Assembly: GCA_029931535.1 (NCBI GenBank)
Contig: JAQPZY010001638.1
Location: 5,635,501 to 5,699,500 of the forward strand
DNA: 64,000 nt
Source of the DNA: Margaritifera margaritifera
Taxonomy: Eukaryota; Mollusca; Bivalvia; Unionida; Margaritiferidae
Direction of reading: 5' to 3'
Shown here: in pieces, positions 18,284 to 30,781 of the stretch
Position numbering within the stretch: position 1 is the first letter of the stretch
How the letters are laid out: each line of letters starts with the position of its first letter
Notes under the pieces: model-generated
Told to the model about the DNA's origin: nothing
Database searches by the model: none
The model's input: only the letters and a program-made list of their open reading frames with translations
Made by a program: the position numbers and the translations under genes

Positions 18284-18398
18284 GTTACACTTTCTTTTGA
18301 CATGGTGTACGGGATTTTACCACCCTCTCACAACTCTCCAAATTCGAAAGTTAGGAGGGTGGTAAAATCCCGTACACCCTGTCAAAAGACACTGTAAC
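18284..18398. repeat. 115-bp near-perfect hairpin (MITE-like)
   Basis: The arms 18284-18327 and 18355-18398 are reverse complements over 44 bp with about three mismatches; the inner 34 bp (18294-18327 and 18355-18388) have one. The arm reads CTTTTGACATGGTGTACGGG and then ATTTTACCACCCTC. The spacer is 27 bp. Such a structure would fold into a stable stem as RNA or single-stranded DNA. Its right edge coincides with the left edge of copy B of the dispersed repeat, and copy A has no hairpin. It is likely a tiny foldback/MITE insertion or the terminus of an unknown element. Confidence 0.85.
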
Positions 18399-19038
18399 TA
18401 ATATTGTAAAGCGTTGTAAAGCTAACATTGGTATTACGTGTATAAGGCTTATTTATGAAGAAATCTCATCTGTTGTACAAGTGGGGCAATATCAAACATT
18501 TAATAGATGGTAATTACGGTGTTTGGACTACATTAGATTTCCGTACGTGTTTCTGCCCGATTTCCCACGGAACACATGGGAGATCAAATACACAATGATA
18601 TTTCGTCTGCAAGATGTTATGTTCTCACGTTTCAAGTTTTGGAAGACAGGCGATGTTTTCCGAAAGATGACGATATTTTGCACATTTCGGTAAGTCATTG
18701 TTTTGGCATGGTTTAAAAAAAAGAAGAAAGTATTTTGAACAAAGCGGGAAGGAGTACTTTTGTAGTAGGTACGCGGTACTTCATTAATCTTAGCGGGTTT
18801 CCTCTCAAGTTTAAAAGGGCTTTAGACATAAAAGCAAATGCTATGATAATAATGATCTAAATGTAAGCACAATAACTCTTAGAAGAAACGGAGAATTTGT
18901 GAAAGGAGGAGCATTACATTACACTCGCCTGAAATACAGGCCACGCAATATAAAGACTAGAAGAGGTAGATACGAGAAAGAAACTATAGAAACCTGACAT
19001 AAATAGTTTTTACACCGGACGGAAAGTCGATCAACTTA

Positions 19039-19091
19039 TACATGCATGCATGCATGCATACATACATACATACATACATACATACATACAT

Positions 19092-19138
<47 letters not shown>

Positions 19139-19201
19139 TGCATGCATGCATACATACATACATACATACATACATACATACATACATACATACATACATA
19201 C
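19039..19201. repeat. CATG/TACA/CA compound microsatellite
   Basis: A symmetric array of CATG, TACA, CA, CATG and TACA blocks, at the same location as 746-881 in copy A. The His-Thr-Tyr-Ile and Tyr-Val-Cys-Met reading frames across it are artefacts. Confidence 0.95.
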
Positions 19202-21478
19202 TTAGAACAAGCTGGAAATGGTTTATTCAGACATCGAATCAACCGAAACTCTTTATTAAAATATATTTGATAGTGACGCATAATATAGCGCGCTACTGTA
19301 GAAAATAAAGCCATATTTGTTAAAATGTCAGCCTTCGAAGGGTATTGGCGGCTATCCCAAATGGAATTGAACGTGGCCTATCCCGTAAGATATGAATCAG
19401 AATAAAACAAGTATACTTAAATTAGTTTTTGCACTAACTCTTTCTATAGTCGAGTGGACACGACAATTGGGAGTTTAATGATTGAAAAAGAACTCAAGAC
19501 TTTAAAAAGAAACCTGTTGAAAGTACACTTGGTCATTAGGTTTTGGTATCCCAACTGAATGCAGATCATTATAACACCTTGCTGCAGTTGGAGGGATGAG
19601 GGAGGGGGATAATATATACCTTGTACAGTTTTCGCGATCTAGTATAAATGTTTATTACATACCCATTTGATCTTACATGGCTGATTCGGCGTTCCATACA
19701 GAGGTCCGTTCCGTATTTTCGAATCACGCATCCAGATTGGAACTATTTATGTGTTTTCTCTGACGTCCGTGCATCAATAGTCTCGAACTTGTATTAATCC
19801 CTGTTCGCTGTGAATTTCATTCACACTATAAACTACAAATATTTGAAAAGCATAAAAGAAGGGCTACGTAATGAATACAAAACTGCATTCATGTTTTTGT
19901 TCCCAGTCGGGGGAAATAATTCGTTTAATATGGCTTATGAATACGTCTCGACCTGACGGCCTCGACGTATCCCTATGCCATATCAAACTCCTTCTTTCCA
20001 CTGACTCTGAATAAAACATGTATGTAGTTATGTGCATGTATGTATTGCGTTTGATGCAATTCACCTAATAGCCTATGCATGTATCTGTCCTCTGTCAGGA
20101 CTGAATGCGATTATTTACCCACACATACAAGCTCCGTATCTCTGAAGAACTATATACAGTCTAATATTGTTGTCAACGCCATAAATATAAAAAATATAGA
20201 GCAAGCGTTATTGCCGTCGACGGAATTTAACCGAAAATTTACGTCAGTCAATTAATAATACTTTATTGCGTTCAAATTCGGCAGGAGATCCAGACATAAT
20301 GTTGATTTTCAAATATAATTTTATATCATTATCCGTTACACAGCTCAACTACCATGATTAGAGCCGAAAGAACCACGTATGCTATCTCCATTGAAATTAA
20401 ATTGTGGGAAAATTTACAAATTAGCAGCATATCCTCTCAGAATTTATGGGAAACCACATATATATTTGCTATATTTCGTAAATTAAATGTATATGTATTA
20501 GCCCCCCCAAAAAATTCTTGGTAATATACATTTTTGAACAACGTGAAAGAACCCCAAACTGAAATATAGAAACATCTTTTCAGATAATTCATGTGTTCTT
20601 ACTTTCACTTCAGTTTGCACATAAAAAATAGATAGTTCGAGAAGTCCCAGAAATACAACACATGCTGTTCCGGAGTAAAGTCTGTTTGCTCAATGAGAAC
20701 GAGGCGCTTTGTTGGAATATAAATATAATGTTCCTTAAATATTAGAGTATTGCTGTCTTTAAAATACATCAGAAATCTTAATGTTATGCCCTTAATGATC
20801 GAGAAGGAAGACAGTATCGTAATTTTCGTAAAGAGAAGTAGCTTCAACGATTTGTATAGATATTTTTGCCAACCCATATTTAGAATTGCTGCATTATTAT
20901 ATTTTGTTTAAAATGTTTGCATACTCCAATGGTAATATTTTTCTTTCCTTTGCAATACATTTTGTACACTAGAAAAACTAGCATAATTTTCTGTTAAGGT
21001 ATGAAACATTTCTGAATGAGTTTATCAGAGAGAAAAACTCTGTTAAGAGGAAATATTCATAATTAGCTTCATCGTTTCGGTATTAAATTAAAATAAAACG
21101 AGAAAAATTCCTAAAGATTTGTTAAAGAAATGAGAAGGTAGACATTTTCTGATTTCAGTATGACCGTAGACAAAACCGTATAGCATAAATGTTTTTTACC
21201 GAATTCAAACAATATGTGTATTTACATTCTTGTGCAATGGTTGGCTATATTCTGTTATCAACGGTTTGGCTTTAAAATCTATTTATTTCACTAAAATAGG
21301 TATTAAACGAGAAATTAAACGTGATCAGAACACCTATATTGTACCTCCTGCACAGGACATAATTTACTTATGTTTCAAAATCAAAAGTATTTACTTTCAA
21401 ATAATCTCTTATAAAAGCGGCTATACCGAATAAAAGCAACACCCTATTTTCATAGGCTCACAGCTTAAGAAAAATTAA

Positions 21479-21578
21479 AAATACACGGGTAATAAAGAAA
21501 GAGGGTGCTAGCAGTCAAATCACGTGTTGATTAAAGAGATGCACGTTTTATAATTTTTAACGAAACACCTGGTGCTCT
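21479..21578. other. Hyperconserved 100-bp core, copy B
   Basis: Partner of 2721-2820, with two differences in 100 bp by eye. Confidence 0.6.
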
Positions 21579-21950
21579 GCTGCATTACAAAGATCACAAC
21601 TGCCTCAAGATGAGATCCTAGTAGCTATTACCGCTACACTCTAGTGCCAGAATAAGCTTGCTTCCAAACAACATGCACAGCATCACAGAATATTGATATT
21701 CCTGAACATTGTAGAGAAGATCTGAGCCGAATACACCAGCACATCCGTCACCCCATGTGCAGTTTTTAACCTTCTTCAGCCAATACCAATTAAGCAGCGG
21801 ACATCAAACTGACATTTAAATTTCCTTCCCAACACTGAAATCGATTACTACATGGGATGTTGATATGTATGGTCTATAATAATCAACAGACAGAACACAA
21901 GTTTAAATTTGTCTCCATGTCGCTAACTTATATTGACCTTTCTTGAAGTT

Positions 21951-22980
21951 GCCGCAGTGTCATGACTATTTTAGTTAAATTCTAGGAAAATGGCTTTCCG
22001 GAGACAAATTAACGAAGAGGCAGCCTTTGTCTCATTCCACAAAGTGTCATACCAGAGAAGTTTTACTTTCTGGAGTGATGAAACATATTTTCCTGTATGC
22101 TGTTGGACTTCTTCTTTAAACATGTAATATGGTATAACACCATCGTTTCCGAAAGAGTCGTACCACAATGACATCAAGAATTTCAAATCGGAGTAACTAG
22201 CAATCCTTTGTTCCGTTGTTTAATTATTTTGCCGATTATTACAATAAAACAATAAAAGTCTTCTATTTCTAAAAAAAAGTTTTGATATTTCAAACATGAT
22301 GAAAATAGAACTCATCATGTTCACGGCAACTGTCATGATTAAATTTTCACCACTTTTGTAGCCAACTAGTTTCGCATACCGCGGTAATTAAATCTATCAA
22401 CGCAAAATCAGCAGAAGTGAATAATTTTTTTTATTCTAATTTTAATTATCTAAGCAATAAAGTGTAAATTTGTGTCGTTTCATTCGATTTTTTCAGTCAC
22501 ATTAAAATTACATACTTTGCAAAAAAGGTACATATCATAAAGTCCATGTTTCACAATCGCAGCAAAGAGAAAACATGGTAAAAAAGATGCAATAAAAATA
22601 TGACAAATTATATGATCAAAAAAATGGTAAATAATTAATATGAAAAAAAAATGCAAACAATACTAGGAATAGCATGAAAAGTTCAGAACACGGTTTGTCA
22701 CTTCTATTGAGAGCATTTTTCGATAATTTTATTAAATTTGTATGTACACTGATTTAACTGTGCTCTCTGGCAATACCGATATAATAAATTCTTCCAAAAA
22801 CATCGTTCGGATATAACATATCCATGGGAGAACTTAGAATACATAATCATACAGTTGCTTTGCATTGCTACGGAAACACTTCATTTTTAAAATCCTTTCC
22901 GCTTAAAACAATAGTGGATGTCAAAATAAACAGTTGAGCTCTCGACTCAAAATTAATTCCATCTGTTTTTTCAACGTGTT
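21951..22980. other. Very AT-rich stretch, no gene recognised
   Basis: Poly-A-rich and poly-T-rich sequence, especially 22400-22720, between the dispersed repeat and the truncated LINE. I see no coding sequence or structured repeat. Confidence 0.6.
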
Positions 22981-22983
22981 TGA

Positions 22984-23607
22984 TTTATACATGGTTTTAA
23001 ATCCTCAGTGCATGAGGATTTTTATGGTGCAGTTGTGTCACCGATTCATTCTGATAAACATATTCGCATCCTTAGGCCTTACGGGGGTGTCGGTGTATTA
23101 TATAGCAGATCTCTTGCAAGTGTTATAGAAGTACAACACTTCGATGACCCCAGATTAATAAGTATTACTATTAAGACAGGTGATTCCTATTTGCTTTTTG
23201 TAAATGTCTATTTGCCTTGTGATCTTGTTGAATATTTTGGGGAATTTGTCGATTATTTGGGTAAAATTAATTCTATTGTAGAAAATGTTTTTTCACCAAA
23301 TGTTTATGTATTAGGAGATTGGAATGCTAATACGCTCAAATCCACTCCCTTTGGAGATGAGCGTTGCCAATTTTGTAATGTATATGGTTATATCATATCG
23401 GACTTAAAACATATCGTAGACCACACAACAAATTTTACTTTTCTCAGTGACTCGCACAATACTGTCTCTTGGTTAGATCACTGTATCTCTACACAATCTG
23501 CTCATTCAGATATATGTGATATGAGAATCATTCATACCCTAGGGTCCGACCATCGTCCTACGTTAATGACTATCAATGCTGACCTACTTCCTGGTTTTGA
23601 TTCATAA
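22984..23607 (+). pseudogene. LINE endonuclease domain (AP-endonuclease type), partial
   Basis: This frame covers the middle and end of an exonuclease-endonuclease-phosphatase domain that nicks target DNA to prime reverse transcription. Visible motifs are GGVGVLYSRS, VNVYLPCD, VLGDWNA (family form GDFNA, carrying the catalytic Asp and Asn), SWLDHCIS (family form S-x-L-D-Y) and GSDHRPT (family form SDHRPL, the terminal catalytic Asp-His pair). No usable start codon exists: the frame is simply open from 22984, and the N-terminal E-T motif is missing because the element is truncated. It ends at a TAA at 23605-23607 and the polyprotein continues in another frame. Confidence 0.85.
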
Positions 23608-24376
23608 CCTCCATGAACTTTTAAATTTGAAATACAACATCAATTGGTCAGACCTCACTGCCGACGATAAACTGAATTATACTCAAACATCTTCATTCTT
23701 ATTAAGCAAGATTGAGATCCCATATTGTGTAGCGGCCTGTAATGATCATGGCTGTAGTAATCCTGTGCATATGAAGCAGATTAATGGATTTTACAATGAT
23801 ATAGTAACAACCTTGTCCAACTCGGGTAAACACTTGGTGAAAAAATCCAAACCAGGTCATAGGGTTATACCAGGCTGGAATGACTGTGTTAAAGAATTGC
23901 ACGACTATTCACGAAATGCTTACCTTATGTGGCGCGATAACGGTAAACCTCGTCATGGACTTCTCAGTAACCAAATGCGCCAGACCAGAGCTCAGTTTAA
24001 GTATGCTCTTAGACTATGTAAGAAGGAAGAATTAAAACATAAAGCAGACACGCTTGCAAATAAATTAGCAAATTTAGACCAACGGGAATTCGGGAAGCAG
24101 GTTAAACAAAATTCTACTACAGCTTCTAATAGGCTACCAATTTGCATTGATGGGAACCATGGCCAAAATAACATATGCAACATGTGGAAAAATCATTTTG
24201 AAGCCTTACTCAGTAGAATTAAAAACGATTCGAATAAGGAGTATGTTCTTTCAGCATGCAAGGCCCCTTCAAGTCTTATTGAACTGATCTCATTGTCGGA
24301 GATCCAACGTGCCATAGCTAAACAAAAGGGTGGTAAATGTCCAGCATCCGATTTTTTTATATTTAGAACATTTTAA
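23576..24376 (+). pseudogene. LINE linker between endonuclease and reverse transcriptase
   Basis: This 266-codon open stretch overlaps the end of the endonuclease frame by 32 bases in a different frame. It contains VIPGWNDCVKELH, AYLMWRDNGKPRHG and MRQTRAQFKYALRLCKK, a block typical of the region before the RT domain in jockey/CR1/L2-type polyproteins, and ends with ISLSEIQRAIAKQKGGKCPA, the usual lead-in to RT motif 0. The frame is lost at a T-run near 24352-24358. It has no function on its own. Confidence 0.8.
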
Positions 24377-25684
24377 ATTTTCAGATAATAGACTCCATTT
24401 TCTTTTAATGATTCTATTTAATTGCATGTTTGTACATAACTTTGTTCCTGATGATTTCACAAAAGTTACAATTACCCCGCTACTGAAAATCAAAATTGGT
24501 AATCTGGCTGACAAAAATAATTATAGACCTATAGCTCTCACGACAATTATTTCGAAAATATTTGAATGTATTGTACTACAACGATGTGAAGTAACAATTT
24601 CTGATAATTAGTTTGGTTTTAAAAAACAACATTCAACAGACTTTTGCCTCTATGTATTTAAGGAAACTGTCAGCTATTATTTAGAACATGGTAGCCCTGT
24701 GTTTGCATGTTTTTTAGACGCTAGTAAGGCATTTGATAGGGTTAATCATTGGACACTGTTTAAAAAGTTGCTCGACAATCAAATACCCGTTTACATTGTT
24801 CATACTCTAGTTAACTGGTATGGCAAACAATTTTACTATGTGCATTGGGGAAGTGCAGTATCCAATTCCTTTCATGTAACCAATGGGGTGAGGCAGTGAG
24901 GTTTTCGTTCGCCTTTGTTATTTAATATGTACATAGACGATTTAAATCGTAAGCTGGGACAGTGTCACGTGGGGATATATTTGACACTAAATGCGTCATT
25001 TCTTAACAATTTTAGTTTTGCTGATGACATGTCATTGATAAGTCCTTCTATTGCAGGTTTAAGGAAATTATTAAAGATATGTGATCATTACGCATTGGAG
25101 AATGATAGCATATATAATACACAAAAATCGGTCTGCATGGTTTTTCAGTCAACTTCTTTCTAATTACCATCTCCTCCCTCTGTACTTCTTAACGGCCATG
25201 CTCTTGTATATGTCGACAGTTATACGCATTTGGGTCATATGCTAAATTCCAACCGGTCAGATGATGACGATATGATGAGACATTACAGATTTCTTTGTAC
25301 TCGAACAAACATGCTTTTACATAAATGTAGAAATTGTTCTGTGAATATCAATATTAGATTATTCAAATCTTAGTGTTGCACAATGTACTGTGCTCCTCTG
25401 TGGACAAACTTTAGTGAATGTATGAAAAGAAACTAGTTATCAGCTATAATAATAGTCTTCGTTGACTACTAAGTCTTCCAAGATGGAATAGTGCCTCTAC
25501 CATGTTTGTAAACTATAATGTATTTAGTTTTGAAGAACTAATGAGAAAGTATGTGTTTTCAATGATGACACGAATATCTAATAGTAAGAATTGTATCTTG
25601 AAATCTTTGTGGAACTATGATATTCATTTAAGTTCTCAGATTATAGATAGATGGAACAAATTACTATTTAAATGCCTTACATAA
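24370..25684 (+). pseudogene. LINE reverse transcriptase and C-terminal region
   Basis: RT motifs appear in order: NNYRPIALTTIISKIFE (about 24516-24570), FACFLDASKAFDRVNH with the first catalytic Asp (about 24699-24750), NGVRQ followed by a stop and then SPLLFNMYIDDLN (about 24885-24950), and FADDMSLIS with the paired catalytic Asp (about 25015-25040; the family form is usually YADD or FADD). In-frame stops fall at about 24609, 24897 and 25161, and more frame changes follow. The C-terminal part resumes at 25502-25684 (FEELMRKYVFSMMTRI, HLSSQIIDRWN), again typical of this LINE group. It cannot encode active enzyme. Confidence 0.85.
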
Positions 25685-26402
25685 TTGTATTTCTAACAAT
25701 GACAGACACATTCTGTAGTTGTAGATGGGTCTGTATATTTGTACATAAGACACCTATGAACTTTTATGTCTTAAAATACTTCTATATTTTATAGTTTATA
25801 TTTTAATTTAGATGTATGGACCATGCAGTCTGAAATGAAGAATTCTTATCTTATCTTACACGATTGGTGCATTTGCTAAGTAGATCTTTTTTCCGATATT
25901 CACTTGCAGGCATTACTACGCAACCAATGTAGGGTCTTCGCTAATTAATCTAAACGACAAACGTTGTGAGCATACAAATAAACTCATTAGCTGGCCTAAA
26001 ATGTGCAATGGACACGGAATACATGCATGAGACGGAAGTGGTGTGAATTGAAGCAGTACAAATGGTTGATGCAATGGTAAACGTTATCGTGAAGAACCTT
26101 GATCTTTTAGGGTGCAAATTGTAATTGCACTCAACAAAATCATGCTCAGTCTGTAACATAAATTACAATTACCTCCAGTTTCAGTGGTAACTGCTTGCAG
26201 AACAAGGTATTGTACAAGTAATATGGAACGTAAAGCTCAAAGAATGGGTTTGATTATCTTTTGCTTTCCCAAGATTGTCACGTGCTGAACAACATTCAAC
26301 CTTTAGCATTTTATGACTGATAAAATTGTATACACGCTATTCTAATCCTGCATTAAAATTAGAGTATTTTTTCCATCTGTGATTCAATCTATATAGATGT
26401 CT

Positions 26403-26405
<3 letters not shown>

Positions 26406-26481
<76 letters not shown>
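26406..26481. repeat. TA microsatellite
   Basis: An uninterrupted TA run of about 76 bp. Confidence 0.95.
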
Positions 26482-26482
<1 letters not shown>

Positions 26483-26585
26483 GGATTTTATATTGATATT
26501 AGTATTTAATAACGGATCAATATTATATAGCTAGGAGATTTATTTGCTGCATGGGAAAAAAACAGAAAAAGCGCTAACATCTTGT

Positions 26586-26778
26586 CAAAGAGTAGCCCAT
26601 CATAGAGTATTCTGTTTCAAAGAGTAACCCATCATCCAATATTCTATTTCAAAAGAGTAGCCCATTATGGAATATTCTGTTTCAAAGAGTAGCGCATAAT
26701 CCAGTATACTGTTGCAGAGAGTAGCCTATCATGCAGTTTTTTGTTTCAAATAGTAGCCCATCATCAAGTATTCTGCTT
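26586..26778. repeat. 32-bp minisatellite, six units
   Basis: Six imperfect 32-bp units of the form CAAAGAGTAGCCCATCAT plus a variable word plus TATTCTGTTT. The third unit is one base longer. It is non-coding as far as I can see. Confidence 0.85.
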
Positions 26779-27568
26779 CAGTGTATCGAGGGGTATAAAA
26801 CTATCCTAAGTATACTGGAGGCGCTCTGACGATATTATGTACTTCTGAGAGAGTGACAGTATAAGGTGAAGTTGTTTGAATTTGCAACATGCACAATGAA
26901 GAGAATGTTGGCATACCTCTATGCTATTTTCATGTACTGTGGCTGAAATGTCTTTACCTATTGTACTTGTGGAAATTGTACATGATCTAAGCACACAGCT
27001 GACAAAAATGTTCGATCCCATGTGCTTGAAAAATCAGCCTGAATTCGTCCAAAGTACACTATTTTTAGCAGTTATTAAAATAGGGAAAACGAATTGTGCC
27101 AGAGTAGGCAATACTTGCATCTGAAAGTACAATGAATAAATTGCAAAATATATGAAAAGCAAAAAAAAGTTATCGGCTTTTTCTTACAATTTACCTTTGA
27201 AGTCTAGGAAGTGAAAATGACCAAGCGGACAGTTTTTTTTATAGGTGCACATCTGAAGTAAGACTAAGCTGTATACTCTATAACCCAAATTGCACTCATC
27301 AATCATACACCAAAATAAAGAGAATTCAAAGTTCTTTTAATAATACCTAAAATATACAAGGTATTTTTCAAATAGCTCAGATAACCAATGAGGAACACCT
27401 TGGAAATTATATTTCTTTAAAAATCTAACAATGTGCAAAATATGAAACTGTAGAGCGCCACCATTTGACTGAACTTCATCATCAGGCATAGTTTACAATA
27501 AATACTTTAACTAACAAGCTTTCTAAGTGTAGCATGGGTCAAATAATATAACCCATTGCATCAGCTGT

Positions 27569-27580
27569 CTAAACAGTTAA
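27569..27580. repeat. Target-site duplication, left
   Basis: CTAAACAGTTAA, identical to 31107-31118. The pair brackets the RTE-like LINE exactly: sequence recognisable as the element starts at 27581 on this side and ends at 31106 on the other. Confidence 0.85.
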
Positions 27581-28240
27581 GTTTGTCGTTGATCTCATCT
27601 GAGTTGGTCATGGTGGGTGCTTATTCGCTAATGATAGTTGCATGTCTTTCTCCAGAGAGTGAGAGTCTCATTTGCAGTAGTCTATCATTCTCGCCCTTTG
27701 GCGGATTTGTGAGCTTGCTGACTAGCTGTAATTTGATGACAAACATAACACCAACTTAACATCGCTGTTTACCTCGGCCACTCCAGAAGAATGTGTAGCC
27801 GTCTCCTATTTCAATGAATTGTCCTTCCTCAGCTAGGCAAGTTTCACTCAGGGCTGCTATCTGGCTGTTGAATCTGGCCAGTTCTCTACCAATTAGAGCT
27901 GTTCTTTTCTCGGGTATATTTGCTGATGTATTGTTCATTCGTGTGCATACATGCCAGGCATCGATAGTGAGTTCCGTCGCCTTTGTCTTCTTGTTAGATT
28001 TTCGTCAGCTAAAGTGGAATTCACGTCAGCCTCGGTATGCTGACCAGGGTTAAGTAGGCAATGTTTAGGACACCTTTTCTAGCCACTTCCTCATGCTATG
28101 AAGGTGAACAGTGTGACTCTAAAAATAGCTGCTCAGTCGCACAGGGGGCTGCCGAGTTCCACTGCTGCTTCAGTCCAGTGGAAAGGGACCCTATTCCCTT
28201 AGCCGCATGTGAGTAGGTCTCCAGCTCAGTTTGCATCTAC
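27581..28240 (-). pseudogene. Inverted 5' UTR and endonuclease N-terminus of the RTE-like LINE
   Basis: On the minus strand, about 28240-27980 matches the 5' UTR of the sister copy at about 42040-42310 (shared word GAAGCAGCAGTGGAACTCGG). It is followed by the start of the endonuclease: MNNTSANIPEKRTALIG, then FNSQIAALSETCL with the conserved Ser-Glu-Thr whose Glu is catalytic, then YTFFWSGRG. A stop at about 27756 breaks the frame, and it resumes with SEYAPTMTNSDEIND, ending at the target-site duplication. The last codons (DEIND) overlap the first codons of the plus-strand part (NEIKD), so about 15-20 bp of the RNA was copied by both cDNA strands. Confidence 0.8.
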
Positions 28241-28868
28241 AATGAGATCAAGGATATATTTTGTGAAGACCTGCAGTCTCTTATTGCAGAGGTACCAAAA
28301 GCAGTCAAGCTTATCGTCCTTGGTGACTTCAACGCTAGACTTGGCACAGATCAACAGGTATGGCCAGGTGTCATTCTCAAAAATGGCTTTTTGCAAATGC
28401 GACAATAATGGACTCCTCCTACTGAGCAAATGCGCTGAACACGACCTCCTAATCACCAACACAATCTTCTGCCTGTCAAACCGCAACAAGACGTCTTGGA
28501 TGCACCCACGCTCCAAGCACTGGCATCTCATTGACTACGTCGTCAGGAGAAGAGACAGGCAGGATATACGAGTGACGAAGGCCATGAGAAGTGCAAAATG
28601 CTGGGCTGACAACAGGCTCATGGTCTCCAAGCTCAATATGCAGATTCAACCTAGCAGAGGACCGCAAGGCAACAAAGTGACCAAAAAGCTCAATGTCTCG
28701 AAATTGAAAAAGGAGAATGTGAAACAGGCTTTCGCCGAAGACCTGTGCAGTCAACTAGAAACAACTTATGCTAACTCCGAGAACGTCGAGGAAAACTATG
28801 CATCCTTCAGAAACTCCGTGTACTCAGCTACATCAAAACCCCTCGGCCCCACCAAACGTAAACATTAA
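28241..28868 (+). pseudogene. RTE-like LINE endonuclease, C-terminal part, and linker
   Basis: The plus-strand reading resumes at NEIKD, followed by [20 protein letters not shown] and [11 protein letters not shown], the catalytic Asp/Asn motif of the AP-type endonuclease. The frame then shifts. A second frame reads NGLLLLSKCAEHDLLITNT, SWMHPRSKHWHLIDYV and DNRLMVSKLNMQI, the remainder of the domain (family form of the end: ADCWTDHRLV). It continues through a linker, NVEENYASFRNSVYSA and SKPLGPTKRKH, to a stop at 28868. At least one frameshift is needed, so it is inactive. Confidence 0.8.
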
Positions 28869-29101
28869 GATTGGTTTGATGAGAACCATGCTGCCATACA
28901 GAGACGACTGAATGAGAAATATTGGCCGCAAAAGGCCTGTTTAGAAGGCAGCACTTCATCATCTAAGAATGCAGCCATCAACAACATCAAGAGGACTTCC
29001 AATGCGAACTCAGAGAGCTGCATGACTCGTAGCTGAACAACAAGGCTTATGAGATTCAGTCATACGCAGACAGGAATGACGTCAAGAACAACTGTGATGC
29101 T

Positions 29102-30700
29102 TTGAAGACAATCTACGGGCCACAGTCATCACGAACATCTCCAATATTGATTGCTGACAGCACCACACTGCTCACTGACAAAGAAAATATACTTCAAAGA
29201 TGGGCAGAACACTTCAATAACATTCTCAATCAACAATCATCTATCTGTCATGAGGCAATTGATCGACTTCCCAAAATGGAAATCAACATATCACTTGTTG
29301 ATACTCCAACGCTGACTGAAACTGAGGGAGGCATTTGACCTGCTGTTAAATAGTCAAGCACCTGGAGCAGATGCTATACCAGCAGAAGTCTACAAATCCG
29401 GAGGCTCGCACATGACACAGAAACTGTCTGAACTCTTCCAGTCAAGGTGAACTCAAGGAACTATACCCCAGGAGTACAAGGATGCATTTATCGTCCACAT
29501 GTACAAGAGGAAAAGCAACAGACAATCCTGCGACAACCATCGGAGCATCTTTTTGCTGTCAATAGCCGGCAAAATTCTCACCAGAATTCTACTGAATCGC
29601 CTTGAGCCTCGCATTGATCGAGGGATCTAGGGCCAGTGTGGCTTCATGGAAGGATGAGGGACCACATATATGGTGTTTGCATCTCGTCAACTCCAGGAGA
29701 AATACTAGGAACATAACTCAAACCTGTACACGACATTCATCATTCAAGCTTTTGACACAGACAGTAGTTGGGGCATCTGGAAGATCATGGCATAGTTTGG
29801 TTGCCCAGCGAAATTCATCCTAATAGAAATTCGGAATTTCCATGAAGGCATGCTCGGTCGGGGCCTAGACGACGGCATGTCATCTGAACTATTCCCATTC
29901 GCTAATGTAGCCAAGCAAGGCTGCGTGTTGGCTGCTACCCTCTTCAGTATGATGTTCTCTGCCATGTTTAATGATGTTTTCCGTGACTATGACACGGGAA
30001 TTGTTATCAGATACCGAACTGATGGCAAGCTCTTCAACCTGAGGAGACTACGGGCACGGACGAAATGACAGGAAATGACTGTTCATGATCTCCAATATAT
30101 TGACGACTGTTTCCTGAATTCCAAATCTGAGTCTGACATGCAACAGAGTATGAACCATTTCTTCTCAGCTTGTGACAATTTCGGTCTCTCAATCACTATC
30201 AAGAAGACAGAGGTGATGCACCAACCTGCACCTGGAAAGCCTTAATTACAGACTACCATCACAGTAAATGGCCAAACCTTTCTGGCAGGGGACAAGTGCA
30301 CCCATCTCGGCAGTACACTATCACGTGCAATCGACATCGATGATGAAACTAACGCCAGGATTGCTAAAACAAGTGTGGTCTTTGGCAGACTATGCGCAAA
30401 ATGTGAGAGCGCAGAGGCATCAGTCTACAAACAAAACTGAAGGTCAACAAAGTAATTGTGTCGCCTACCATACTGTATGCATGTAGAACCTGCACGTTGT
30501 ACTGACGCCATGCTAAGAAGCTGAACCACTTTCACATCGGCTGCCTGAGAAAACTGATGAAGATAAGAGCAGGATAGGGTCCCAGACACTGAGGTTCTCA
30601 GACGGGCAGGCATTTCGAGCATCCACACTCTGCTGATTGAATCACATCTGAGATGGGCAGGCCACGCCACTATGATGTAAAAACAAAATGACTACTAAAG
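29102..30700 (+). pseudogene. RTE-like LINE reverse transcriptase
   Basis: Visible in order across several frames: ILQRWAEHFNNILNQ (about 29190), PGADAIPAEVYKSGG (about 29358), CDNHRSIFLLSIAGKILTRI (about 29530), CGFMEG (about 29638), the first catalytic block eroded (FIIQAFDTDS near 29740), VAKQGCVLAATLFSMMFSAMF (about 29910), YIDDCFLNS (about 30098; the family form is YADDC/FADDC, so Ala is replaced but both Asp remain), and LGSTLSRAIDIDDETNARIA (about 30310). At least six stops or frame changes interrupt it. RT of this type copies the element RNA at the nicked target; this copy cannot. Confidence 0.85.
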
Positions 30701-30781
30701 ATCTTCTACGGCGAGACGAAGGAGGGAAAGCGATCTCAAACTGGTCAGAAGAAACGCTTCCAAGATCCCCTCAAGTCATCC

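Larger units (their letters stand above)
18395..21950. repeat. Long dispersed repeat, copy B
   Basis: This is the direct-orientation partner of 226-3190. It carries about 600 bp not present in copy A (within 19365-19975), a longer compound microsatellite, and only a single unit where copy A has a six-unit minisatellite. Reading frames that correspond to copy A are interrupted in different places, so no intact product is expected. The family is unidentified. Confidence 0.8.
22981..25858 (+). mobile_element. 5'-truncated CR1/L2/jockey-like LINE
   Basis: The segment reads in order endonuclease (partial), linker, reverse transcriptase and C-terminal tail, all on the plus strand but in three frames with several stops. 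The 5' end cuts into the endonuclease domain, losing the N-terminal catalytic glutamate region. The 3' end finishes in a short TTATC tandem tail at about 25844-25858, which fits the short-repeat tails of the CR1/L2 group rather than poly-A. I saw no convincing target-site duplication, which is common in this group. The clade is assigned from motif flavour only; jockey is an alternative. Confidence 0.85.
25859..27568. other. Intergenic stretch with two tandem repeats
   Basis: It holds a TA array and a 32-bp minisatellite (listed separately) between the two LINEs. I recognise no gene. Confidence 0.6.

Noticed and set aside
26586..26778. Regularly spaced 32-bp repeats considered as a CRISPR-like array
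   Set aside because: The units are contiguous tandem repeats without unique spacers, and the genome is eukaryotic.
27556..27759. Plus-strand frames at 27556-27759 and 27814-28053
   Set aside because: They are antisense to the inverted endonuclease segment of the RTE-like LINE.
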